A DNA stretch of 12,387 nucleotides from JAJDGF01 sp031549325 (GTDB lineage Bacteria > Bacillota > Clostridia > Christensenellales > Aristaeellaceae), in contig JAVBQA010000111.1 in the NCBI GenBank assembly GCA_031549325.1, positions 1 through 12,387 on the forward strand. Reading direction: 5' to 3'. Under the pieces are notes generated by a model, which saw nothing but the letters and a program-made list of their open reading frames with translations, was not told where the DNA came from and ran no database searches. This document shows, piece after piece, positions 6,100-12,387 of the stretch (the first letter of the stretch is position 1; the number at the start of each line of letters is the position of its first letter). The position numbers were made by a program, and so were the translations under genes.

Positions 6100-6954
6100 A
6101 TGCCGGATAACGCCCATTACGAATCCATACTCGCCGCCGCCGACTTCCTGAAGCAGCGCGTGGACACGTCCGCGAACCTGGCGCTGGTGCTGGGCTCAGG
6201 CTGGGACTTGCTGATCGAGCGGATCAAAAACCCGGAGCGCGTCCCCTACGCAGTGGTGCCCGGCATGCGCCGGAGCGCCGTGCCGGGGCACGCGGGGGAG
6301 TGGGTGTCGGGCACGGTGTCCGGCGTGCGCGTGCTGGTGATGTCCGGCAGGATGCACCTCTACGAGGGGCTGGACCTCAAGACCGTCACGCGGCCCGTCT
6401 ACGTCATGAAGCAGCTGGGCGTCGGCAAGCTGGTGCTGACCAACGCCGTCGGCGCGGTGAACACGGCGTTCACCCCCGGCGACATGATGCTGATCACCGA
6501 CCACATCAACCTGACGGGCCAAAACGCGCTGATCGGCGAAAACGACGAGCGCCTGGGCCAGCGCTTTTTCGACATGACCCACACCTACGACCCGGCGCTG
6601 ATGGACGCGGCCAGGCGCGTGGCCGCGGCCCAGGGCTTCCCGCTGCGCGAGGGCGTGTACGCCCAGATGACCGGCCCCTGCTACGAGACGCCCGCCGAGA
6701 TCCGCATGCTGCGCGCCATGGGCGCGGACGCCATCGGCATGTCCACCGTGCCCGAGGCCACCGTGGCCCGTCATGCGGGGCTCAAAACCCTGGGCCTGTC
6801 CTGCATGACCAACATGGCCGCGGGCGTGCTCGACCAGCCGCTCAGCCACCAAGAGGTGCTGGAGACCGCCGCCCGCGTGCGCGGCCAGTACGGCGACTTC
6901 ATGCAGGCGCTGGTGGAGCGGATGGAAGGCCCGGGCGCAGCGGAGAATGGCTGA
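6100..6954 (+). CDS. punA: Purine nucleoside phosphorylase, trimeric 6-oxopurine type
   Basis: Phosphorolyses inosine, guanosine and their deoxy forms to base plus (deoxy)ribose-1-phosphate, the substrate of the preceding DeoB. The start is ATG 6100, with GAGGA (6085-6089) 10 bases upstream. An ATG at 6093 overlapping the deoB stop is out of frame and closes after five codons. The protein has 284 residues, slightly long for the family because of its C-terminus. Ligands of the mammalian/low-molecular-mass family can be traced: Ser33 in LGSG, His64 in PGHAG, Arg84 and His86 in GRMHLYEG, Glu196 in CYETPAE and Asn238 in MTNMAAG. The Glu/Asn pair is the signature of 6-oxopurine specificity. The usual TNAAGG loop reads TNAVGAVN (114-121), with Val117 and Ala119 replacing Ala and Gly. 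No strong terminator follows. Confidence 0.95.
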   Translation: MPDNAHYESILAAADFLKQRVDTSANLALVLGSGWDLLIERIKNPERVPYAVVPGMRRSAVPGHAGEWVSGTVSGVRVLVMSGRMHLYEGLDLKTVTRPVYVMKQLGVGKLVLTNAVGAVNTAFTPGDMMLITDHINLTGQNALIGENDERLGQRFFDMTHTYDPALMDAARRVAAAQGFPLREGVYAQMTGPCYETPAEIRMLRAMGADAIGMSTVPEATVARHAGLKTLGLSCMTNMAAGVLDQPLSHQEVLETAARVRGQYGDFMQALVERMEGPGAAENG

Positions 6955-6960
6955 CGGCGG

Positions 6961-7040
6961 GCCGCGCCGGCGCGGCGCTTGCGCCCAAGCGCCCGACAGA
7001 CGCAATCCTGGCGCGCTGTGAATTCCACACGGCGCGTTTC
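6961..7040 (+). terminator. Hairpin cluster after punA, possible weak terminators
   Basis: Three structures follow the punA stop. GCCGCGCC-GGCGCGGC (6961-6976) is a perfect 16-bp palindrome. GGCGCTTG (6974-6981) pairs with CAAGCGCC (6986-6993) around a 4-base loop, sharing bases with the palindrome. CGCGC-TGTG (7012-7020) pairs with CACA..GCGCG (7026-7036), with a 2-base bulge, and is followed by TTTCTCCC. Only the last has any T-run, so termination is uncertain. They separate the nucleoside genes from the dacF leader. Confidence 0.35.
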
Positions 7041-7079
7041 TCCCGCCGAGATTTGCCCCTGCCTGTCAATCATATTGTC

Positions 7080-7139
7080 CCCTCCCCTCGGGTACTCTAG
7101 AACAGAGACAAACCGAGGGGAGGGCTTTGCTTGTCTAGA
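7080..7139 (+). promoter_or_regulatory. Hairpin that buries the dacF ribosome-binding site
   Basis: CCCTCCCCTCGG (7080-7091) pairs perfectly over 12 bp with CCGAGGGGAGGG (7113-7124), leaving a 21-base loop. The 3' arm contains the dacF Shine-Dalgarno sequence GGGGAGGG, 6 bases before the TTG start at 7131, so the folded leader should block translation. The loop holds TCTAGA (7096-7101), which is complementary to TCTAGA at codons 2-3 of dacF (7134-7139) and could make a pseudoknot. The pairing is seen directly; the regulation is inference. Confidence 0.6.
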
Positions 7140-8303
7140 AAGCTAATCGCGTTGCTGCTCGCGCTTTGGGTGCTTTGGCCCGCCGCGCAGGCCGCGCAGC
7201 TTGCCGCCCAGCCGCTGGAGGAAGCCGCGCCCATCCCGATCGCGGCCAAGAGCGCCATCCTGATCGAACCCGCGTCCGGCCAGGTGATCTTCGAGCAGAA
7301 CGCAGACGAGCGGCGGCCCGTCGCCAGCGTCACCAAGATCATGGCGATTCTGCTGGCGTGCGAGGCCGTGGAGCAGGGGCGGGTGAAGATGGACGACCCG
7401 GTCACCGTGTCCAAAACCGCGGCGGGGATGGGCGGCTCGCAGGTGCTGCTGGACGCGCTGGAAGTGCAGCCGTTCAAGCAGCTGCTGAAGGCCATGATCG
7501 TGGCCAGCGCCAACGACGCCACCGTGGCCGTGGGCGAGCACCTGTTCGGCAGCGAGCAGGAGTATGTCGACCGCATGAACCAGCGCGCCCGGGAGCTGGG
7601 GCTTTTGGACACCCAGTTCGTGAACAGCACCGGGCTGCCGGCGCAGAACCAATACAGCACCGCGCGGGACGTGGCGCGCATGTCCGTGGAGCTGATCCGG
7701 CACAAGCTGTATTTTGACGACTCCTGCATCTGGATGGAGGATTTCGAGCACCCGGGCGGCCGCATCACCCAGATGACCAACACCAACCGCCTGATCCGGC
7801 TGTATCCGGGCGCGGACGGCCTCAAGACCGGCTCCACGTCCGAGGCGGGCTACTGCATCTCGGCCACGGCCAAGCGGGGCGACATGCGGCTGATCGCGGT
7901 CGTGCTGGGCGCAAGCAACGGCAAGGAGCGGTTCTCCATCGCCGAAAAGGTTCTGGACTATGGGTTCGCCAGCTACCGCAGCTTCGCGGTGGCGGAGAAG
8001 GGCGCGCGGGTCAAGGGCGAGCTGCCCGTGACCGGCGGCGACAAAAACTCCGTGCCGCTGGTGCTGGGCGACGACATGCACCTGCTCATCAAGAAGGGCG
8101 ACGAGCAGGAGATCGTGCTCCAGCCGCGGCTGCCGCTGTCGCTGCACGCGCCCATCCAGCAGGGGCAGCAGGTGGGCAGCGTGGACGTGCTGCGCGCCGG
8201 GCGCAAGGTGGGCGAGATCCGGGTGGACGCCGCGCAGGAGGTGCTCCGCCAGAACTACGGCACCGGCTGGCGGCGCGTGTTCGAGGAATGGTTCTACTAT
8301 TGA
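7131..8303 (+). CDS. dacF: D-alanyl-D-alanine carboxypeptidase, DacF type (peptidase S11)
   Basis: Low-molecular-mass penicillin-binding protein that removes the terminal D-Ala from peptidoglycan stem peptides outside the membrane. The start is TTG 7131, the only in-frame start with a ribosome-binding site (GGGGAGGG, 7117-7124). The protein has 390 residues. The signal peptide is about residues 1-21 (Leu/Ala/Trp core, AAQA-AQ). All three penicillin-binding motifs are present: Ser66-Val-Thr-Lys69, Ser126-Ala-Asn128 and Lys232-Thr-Gly. A PBP5-like C-terminal beta domain spans about 275-365, and the tail ends in an aromatic/basic stretch (WRRVFEEWFYY) that may lie on the membrane. The deoB-punA-dacF order matches B. 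subtilis, where dacF is forespore-expressed and precedes spoIIA. Here tilS follows instead. The symbol is assigned mainly from that context; a vegetative dacA/dacB-like role cannot be excluded. Confidence 0.9.
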   Translation: MSRKLIALLLALWVLWPAAQAAQLAAQPLEEAAPIPIAAKSAILIEPASGQVIFEQNADERRPVASVTKIMAILLACEAVEQGRVKMDDPVTVSKTAAGMGGSQVLLDALEVQPFKQLLKAMIVASANDATVAVGEHLFGSEQEYVDRMNQRARELGLLDTQFVNSTGLPAQNQYSTARDVARMSVELIRHKLYFDDSCIWMEDFEHPGGRITQMTNTNRLIRLYPGADGLKTGSTSEAGYCISATAKRGDMRLIAVVLGASNGKERFSIAEKVLDYGFASYRSFAVAEKGARVKGELPVTGGDKNSVPLVLGDDMHLLIKKGDEQEIVLQPRLPLSLHAPIQQGQQVGSVDVLRAGRKVGEIRVDAAQEVLRQNYGTGWRRVFEEWFYY

Positions 8304-8310
8304 CGCCCAT

Positions 8311-8331
8311 TGTGAATTGTGTATTGTGAAT
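8311..8331. repeat. TGTGAAT heptamer repeat, three copies
   Basis: TGTGAAT (8311-8317), TGTGTAT (8318-8324) and TGTGAAT (8325-8331) stand in tandem directly behind the dacF stop codon. Related single copies CATTGTGCATT (4075-4085) and CATTGTGCGTT (9756-9766) lie in two other gaps of this window. They are AT-rich islands in GC-rich sequence. Function is unknown. Confidence 0.6.
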
Positions 8332-8342
8332 GCCCCATTCCC

Positions 8343-8372
8343 TTGCGCCCCGGCGACAGGGCGTGCTACAAT
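8343..8372 (+). promoter_or_regulatory. Probable promoter of tilS
   Basis: TACAAT (8367-8372) is preceded by an extended -10 TGC (8364-8366). TTGCGC (8343-8348) lies 18 bases upstream as a partial -35. Transcription would begin near 8379, which leaves only a very short leader before tilS and supports a start later than the first ATG. Confidence 0.5.
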
Positions 8373-8396
8373 GGGGAAATGGGGGAGATGAGGCGG

Positions 8397-9692
8397 GTGT
8401 TACAGCGGCTGTGGTCCGAGGGCGACCATGTGCTGGCGGCGGTTTCGGGCGGCGCGGACTCGGTGGCGCTGCTGCTGCTGCTGCACGAAATCGCGCGGCA
8501 AGGCGAGATCCGCCTGAGCTGCGCGCACCTCGATCACGGCATCCGGGGCGAGGCGTCCAGGGCCGACGCGCGATTCGTTCGCGCGCTGTGCGAGCGGCTG
8601 GGCGTGCCGCTGGCGGCCGAAGTCGCGGATGTGCCCGGCCTGGCGGCTCTTGAGCGCGCGGGCGAGGAGACCGTGGCGCGCGCCGTGCGCCACGCGTTCC
8701 TCCACAGGGCGCGCGCGCTTTTGGGCGCGGACTGGATCGCCCTCGCCCACCACGCCGACGACCAGGCCGAGACCGTGCTGATGCACCTGCTGCGCGGCGC
8801 GGGCACGCGGGGCGCTTCGGGCATGCGGCCGGTGGAAGGGGTGTTCATCCGGCCGCTTTTGGACGTTCCCAAGGCGCGGCTGTTAAAGCATCTGGACTCG
8901 GTCGGCCAGGCGCATGTGACCGACGGCACCAATCTGGAGCCCATCGGCCCGCGCAACCGGCTGCGGCTCGAGGTGATGCCGGCACTGGCGGACATCTATC
9001 CGGGCGCGGTCCCGGCGCTGTGCCGCCACGCGCGGATCGCCGCGGGCGAGGCGGATCTGATCGATCGGCTGGCAGCGGACTGGTTTGAAGCCCGCGCCCG
9101 GCGGCTGCCCATGGGCGTGCTGATCCCGCCCGATCCCGGAGCCGACCGCGCGCTGGTTCGGCGGGCGCTGGCGCGGCAGCTCGGCTGTGACGCGGATGCC
9201 GTCGAGCGCGCGCTGGCGCTGTATGCGTCCGGCCGCCCGGGCAAGGCGTCGCTGCCCGGCGGATGGGAACTGGAGCGGACGGGCGCGGGGCTGTATCTGC
9301 TCCGGGGCGTCGCGCCCCCCCTGCCCGTGCCCCTGGCGGACGGCGCGGCGCTGGGCGGTTGCTGCACCATCCGCGTGCGGGCCGCCCTGCCCGTGCCCGT
9401 CCGGGACGACCCGTACCGCCAGGCGCTGAACCTGGCGGCGCTGGCGGGTGCCGAGCTGCGCACCCGCCGCCCGGGCGACCGCTTCCAGATGCTGAACGCG
9501 CCGGGGGACAGGCTGCTGTCCGACGTGCTGACCGACCGGAAGATCGACCGCCCCATCCGGGACTTCCTGCCGCTGGTGGCCGTGGGCAGCCGCGTGCTGT
9601 GGATTCCGGGGCTGGGCGTCAGCGAGCAGGCGAAACTCACGCCCGGCTGCGGCGCGCAGCTGCTGACCTATGAGGGAGAAAAACTGCTTTGA
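8397..9692 (+). CDS. tilS: tRNA(Ile)-lysidine synthetase (TilS)
   Basis: Modifies the wobble cytidine of the CAU-anticodon tRNA-Ile to lysidine using ATP and lysine, which lets it read AUA; essential in most bacteria. Start choice: GTG 8397 has GGGGGAG (8381-8387) 9 bases upstream and fits a transcript beginning near 8379. ATG 8388 and ATG 8379 are in frame, but their ribosome-binding sites are too close. From GTG the protein has 431 residues. The N-terminal PP-loop ATPase domain carries SGGADS (17-22), HLDHGIRG (44-51), HHADDQAE (118-125) and the TNLEPIGPRNRLR element typical of the tRNA-binding part. The C-terminal TilS_C domain begins near 353 with LRTRRPGDRF and runs through DRKIDRPIRDFLPL. 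It heads the conserved tilS-hpt-ftsH order. No terminator separates it from hpt, 108 bases downstream. Confidence 0.94.
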   Translation: MLQRLWSEGDHVLAAVSGGADSVALLLLLHEIARQGEIRLSCAHLDHGIRGEASRADARFVRALCERLGVPLAAEVADVPGLAALERAGEETVARAVRHAFLHRARALLGADWIALAHHADDQAETVLMHLLRGAGTRGASGMRPVEGVFIRPLLDVPKARLLKHLDSVGQAHVTDGTNLEPIGPRNRLRLEVMPALADIYPGAVPALCRHARIAAGEADLIDRLAADWFEARARRLPMGVLIPPDPGADRALVRRALARQLGCDADAVERALALYASGRPGKASLPGGWELERTGAGLYLLRGVAPPLPVPLADGAALGGCCTIRVRAALPVPVRDDPYRQALNLAALAGAELRTRRPGDRFQMLNAPGDRLLSDVLTDRKIDRPIRDFLPLVAVGSRVLWIPGLGVSEQAKLTPGCGAQLLTYEGEKLL

Positions 9693-9800
9693 TGCGCAGC
9701 GCGCAGTGAAGGAAGTTGACCGGCGTCAAGGCGCGGCCTGCTGTCAACCGGTTCCCATTGTGCGTTCGCGCGCTGAATTACAAATGGAGGGGTTTTTACC

Positions 9801-10343
9801 ATGCACAAGGACCTGATGAGCGTGCTGTACACCAAGGAACAAATCGACGTGCGGGTGCGCGAGATGGCCGATGCCATCAGCCGCGACTTCGAGGGGCAGG
9901 AGGTCATCCTGATCGGGATCCTGAAGGGCGCGGTGGTGTTCTTCGCCGACCTGATGCGCGCGATCCGCGTGCCGGTCAAGATCGATTTCATGGCCATCTC
10001 GAGCTACGGCTCGGCCACCAAGTCCTCGGGCGTGGTGCGCATTTTGAAGGATCTGGATCACGACATCACAGGCGCGAACGTGATCATCGTGGAGGACATC
10101 ATCGACAGCGGCATGTCGCTGTCGTTTCTGAAGGAGAGCCTGCTGGGGCGCGGCGCCAAGACGCTGAAGATCGCCGTGCTGCTGGACAAGCCGTCCCGCC
10201 GCCGCACCCACATCGACGTGGACTACAAGGGTTTTGAAATCCCGGATGAGTTCGTGGTGGGCTACGGCCTGGACTACGGCGAACACTACAGGGAATTGTC
10301 GGAAATCGGCATATTGAAGCCGGAAATTTACACAAATGACTGA
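9801..10343 (+). CDS. hpt: Hypoxanthine-guanine phosphoribosyltransferase
   Basis: Joins hypoxanthine or guanine to PRPP to give IMP or GMP, so it recaptures the bases released by the upstream PunA. The start is ATG 9801, with GGAGGGG (9786-9792) 8 bases upstream. The 180-residue length is standard. The PRPP-binding signature VEDIIDSG is at 97-104 with Glu98, Asp99 and Asp102. An N-terminal ILKGAVVFFADL stretch supplies the PPi-binding LKG, SSYGSATKSSG is the flexible loop, and the C-terminal region contains LLDKPSRR and VVGYGLDYGE. The 108-base gap after tilS contains small GTTGAC/GTCAAC inverted repeats (9715-9720 and 9743-9748) and one heptamer-like CATTGTGCGTT, but no clear promoter, so co-transcription with tilS is likely. 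ftsH follows behind its own promoter. Confidence 0.96.
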   Translation: MHKDLMSVLYTKEQIDVRVREMADAISRDFEGQEVILIGILKGAVVFFADLMRAIRVPVKIDFMAISSYGSATKSSGVVRILKDLDHDITGANVIIVEDIIDSGMSLSFLKESLLGRGAKTLKIAVLLDKPSRRRTHIDVDYKGFEIPDEFVVGYGLDYGEHYRELSEIGILKPEIYTND

Positions 10344-10352
10344 ATGCTGGGT

Positions 10353-10381
10353 TTGAATTGTCCCGCGCCTGGTGGTATAAT
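10353..10381 (+). promoter_or_regulatory. SigA-type promoter of ftsH
   Basis: TTGAAT (10353-10358), a 17-base spacer and a perfect TATAAT (10376-10381) with extended -10 TGG (10373-10375). Transcription should begin near 10388 and give a leader of about 67 bases. The -10 region is identical to that at 404-413 over ten bases. This is the strongest promoter in the window by eye. Confidence 0.8.
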
Positions 10382-10454
10382 GAACTTGGCGGTTTAGACG
10401 CGTTCGCGCACCGAACCCCAATGCATCGACTTTTCGGAAACGAGGTACCGTGGG

Positions 10455-12387
10455 TTGAATCAAAACAAGTTCATGAAATACCTGCAGGGCCCGCTGGTGA
10501 TGTATCTGGCCCTGATCGTGGTCATTATGCTGGTGGTCAACATGCTGGGGGCCAACCCCCACGACAAGATTGACCAGGTTAAGTACACCGACCTGATCTC
10601 TATGATCAAGGCTGACCAGATCGAGAACGTGCTGATCCAGGGCAACACCGTGGTGGCGCGCAGGGTGGGCAGCCAGATCCCGGCGGAGCAGTTTGGCGCG
10701 CGCTACGACATCATCACCAACGTCGCCAAGGCCGAGGACTTCCAAAACGACGTCAACAAGATCTACGCCGAGAAGCTGGGCAAGGACGCCAACCTGATCG
10801 GCGCGGCCGACTATGCCTTCACCTTTGATTCCAGGCCCGCGCTGCCTCCGCCCGCGTGGATGGAGTGGCTGCCGCTGCTGGTGATGCTGCTGCTCATGGG
10901 CGGGCTGTGGTACTTCCTGATGCGCCAGCAGACCGGCGGCAGCAAGGGCGTGATGAGCTTTGGGCGCAGCCGCGCGCGGCTCACCGACCCAGGCAAGAAC
11001 AAGGTCACCTTCGCCGACGTGGCCGGCGCCGACGAGGAAAAAGAGGAACTGCGCGAGATTGTGGATTTCCTCAAGGATCCCAAGCGCTTCACCGACGTGG
11101 GCGCGCGCATCCCCAAGGGCGTGCTGCTCGTGGGCCCGCCCGGCACCGGCAAGACGCTGCTCGCCCGGGCCGTGTCCGGCGAGGCCGCCGTGCCGTTCTT
11201 CACGATTTCGGGTTCCGACTTTGTGGAAATGTTCGTGGGCGTTGGCGCCAGCCGCGTGCGCGACCTGTTTGACCAGGCCAAGAAGGCCGCGCCTTCCATC
11301 GTGTTCATCGACGAGATCGACGCCGTCGGCCGCCAGCGCGGCGCGGGGTTGGGCGGCGGCCATGACGAGCGCGAACAGACGCTGAACCAGTTGCTGGTCG
11401 AGATGGACGGATTCACGCACAACGAAGGCGTGATCGTGATGGCGGCGACCAACCGGGCCGACATCCTGGACCCCGCACTGCTGCGTCCGGGCCGGTTCGA
11501 CCGTCAGATCACCGTCAACTATCCCGACATCCAGGGCCGCGAGGAGATCATGAAGGTCCACGCGCGCGGAAAGCCCATGGATGCGAACGTCGACCTGTCC
11601 ACACTCGCGAAAAAGACGCCGTTCTTCACCGGCGCGGACATCGAGAACGTATTGAACGAGGCCGCGATCCTGACCGCGCGCCGCAACAACCCGACCATCA
11701 CCATGGATACCCTCGAAGAGGCCATCACCAAGGTCCAGATGGGCGCGGAGAAAAAGAGCCACCGCGTGACGCCGAAGGACACGCGGCTGGTCGCGTACCA
11801 CGAGGCCGGCCACGCGCTGGTGATGCACTACCTGATGGAAGGCGACAAGGTGCACGAGGTGTCCATCATCCCGCGCGGCAAGGGCGCGGGCGGATACACG
11901 CTGGGCCTGCCCAGTGAGGAAGTCAACTATGTCACCAGGACCAAGCTGATGAGCCAGATCGCGATGGCGATGGGTGGCCGCGTGGCCGAGCGCATGGTCA
12001 TGGGCGACATCTCCACCGGCGCGTCCAGCGACATCAAGCAGGCCAATCAGATCGCGCGCGGCATGGTGACCAAGTACGGCATGTCGGACGAGCTGGGCCC
12101 GATCTTCCTGGGCAGCGACCACGAAGTGTTTCTGGGCAGGGACTTCTCCAGCCACAGCGAGTACTCCGACGAGATCACATCCAAGGTGGACGCGGAGGTC
12201 AAGCGGCTGCTGAAAAATGCCGAGGAGACCGCCGAGCAGATCCTGGCCGAGCACCGCGACCAGCTCGACATGATCGCAGAGATCCTGATGAAGAAGGAAA
12301 AGCTGGACACTTTCGAGTTCGAGAAGCTCATGGATGGCGCGAGCGTGGACCAGATCCTGCAGGAGGCCGAGGAGGCCGAGGCGAAGG
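10455..12387 (+). CDS. ftsH: ATP-dependent zinc metalloprotease FtsH, 3' end outside window
   Basis: Membrane-anchored AAA+ protease for quality control and regulated proteolysis. The start is TTG 10455, with GAGG (10442-10445) 9 bases upstream; ATG 10473 lacks such a site and would cut into the segment before the first membrane helix. 644 codons are visible without a stop, so nearly all of the protein is present. Order: transmembrane helix 1 (about 9-30), an extracytoplasmic domain of about 100 residues, transmembrane helix 2 (about 135-157), Walker A GPPGTGKT (227-234), pore-loop Phe260 in MFVGVG, Walker B with Asp286-Glu287, arginine fingers Arg344 and Arg347 in RPGRFDR, zinc motif HEAGH (449-453) and third zinc ligand Asp526 in SSDIKQA. 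All active residues are intact. The downstream end is an acidic Glu/Ala-rich tail. It has its own promoter behind hpt. Confidence 0.96.
   Translation, partial: MNQNKFMKYLQGPLVMYLALIVVIMLVVNMLGANPHDKIDQVKYTDLISMIKADQIENVLIQGNTVVARRVGSQIPAEQFGARYDIITNVAKAEDFQNDVNKIYAEKLGKDANLIGAADYAFTFDSRPALPPPAWMEWLPLLVMLLLMGGLWYFLMRQQTGGSKGVMSFGRSRARLTDPGKNKVTFADVAGADEEKEELREIVDFLKDPKRFTDVGARIPKGVLLVGPPGTGKTLLARAVSGEAAVPFFTISGSDFVEMFVGVGASRVRDLFDQAKKAAPSIVFIDEIDAVGRQRGAGLGGGHDEREQTLNQLLVEMDGFTHNEGVIVMAATNRADILDPALLRPGRFDRQITVNYPDIQGREEIMKVHARGKPMDANVDLSTLAKKTPFFTGADIENVLNEAAILTARRNNPTITMDTLEEAITKVQMGAEKKSHRVTPKDTRLVAYHEAGHALVMHYLMEGDKVHEVSIIPRGKGAGGYTLGLPSEEVNYVTRTKLMSQIAMAMGGRVAERMVMGDISTGASSDIKQANQIARGMVTKYGMSDELGPIFLGSDHEVFLGRDFSSHSEYSDEITSKVDAEVKRLLKNAEETAEQILAEHRDQLDMIAEILMKKEKLDTFEFEKLMDGASVDQILQEAEEAEAK

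Noticed and set aside
6093..6110. ATG overlapping the deoB stop (TGATG) as the punA start
   Set aside because: Out of frame with punA and closes after five codons. ATG 6100 leads into the conserved protein at the expected length.
3982..6117. Long open frame of about 710 codons on the - strand across spo0A and deoB
   Set aside because: Shadow of GC-rich genes: low-complexity composition, no motif, no ribosome-binding site. Both + strand genes carry full catalytic or binding motifs.
7071..7077. CATATTG as a SigG or SigF -10 box for dacF
   Set aside because: The -10 resemblance is fair, but I find no matching -35 element at 16-18 bases upstream. A forespore promoter is plausible from family knowledge but not shown here.
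9758..9784. TTGTGC with TACAAA as an hpt promoter
   Set aside because: The spacer is only 15 bases, and the transcript would start inside the ribosome-binding site.
9744..12254. Long open frame of about 836 codons on the - strand across hpt and ftsH
   Set aside because: Same cause. It has no recognisable domain, while ftsH and hpt on the + strand are intact and highly conserved.

Overview
The window is a GC-rich stretch of chromosome from a spore-forming low-branching Firmicute (class Clostridia in the broad sense). The case rests on a full SpoIVB peptidase, a Spo0A-type regulator and a DacF-type carboxypeptidase, together with the tilS-hpt-ftsH order that is typical of Firmicutes. I cannot place it at genus level from sequence alone. 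All nine recognisable genes lie on the + strand. Four of them appear to use GTG or TTG starts (spo0A, dacF, tilS, ftsH), each chosen because of a well-spaced Shine-Dalgarno sequence.

Layout. Positions 1-400 hold no convincing gene, but carry two overlapping inverted repeats (140-182). A strong extended -10 promoter (385-412) drives a secreted protein with a propeller-like N-terminal region and three C-terminal YARHG domains (502-2463). Directly after its stop lies a 75-bp AT-richer element with 9-bp inverted ends and 6-bp flanking direct repeats that looks like a small non-autonomous insertion (2464-2550). Two intrinsic terminators follow (2544-2576 and 2616-2644). Then come spoIVB (2753-4024), its own promoter region and spo0A (4180-4923), deoB three bases later (4927-6093), punA (6100-6954), a hairpin-rich leader, and dacF (7131-8303). 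A short TGTGAAT heptamer repeat and a new promoter precede tilS (8397-9692), hpt (9801-10343) and, behind its own promoter, ftsH (10455 to the window end, partial at its 3' end).

How the genes work together. SpoIVB (intercompartmental protease signalling) and Spo0A (entry into sporulation) are a classic sporulation pair. DeoB and PunA are consecutive steps of deoxynucleoside and nucleoside salvage: PunA releases the purine base and (deoxy)ribose-1-phosphate, DeoB converts the latter to the 5-phosphate, and Hpt, further along, can recapture hypoxanthine and guanine. DacF trims peptidoglycan. In B. subtilis drm(deoB)-punA-dacF sits directly before the spoIIA operon. Here the same trio has spoIVB-spo0A on one side and tilS-hpt-ftsH on the other, so two conserved neighbourhoods have been joined.

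The most interesting points are the atypical Spo0A receiver domain (second acidic-pocket residue and conserved Thr both replaced by Ala), the dacF ribosome-binding site buried in a perfect 12-bp stem that may also form a pseudoknot, and the MITE-like insertion whose target duplication lies inside a terminator stem. I see no CRISPR array, rRNA, tRNA, phage or toxin-antitoxin system, and no clear wholly unknown multi-gene system.
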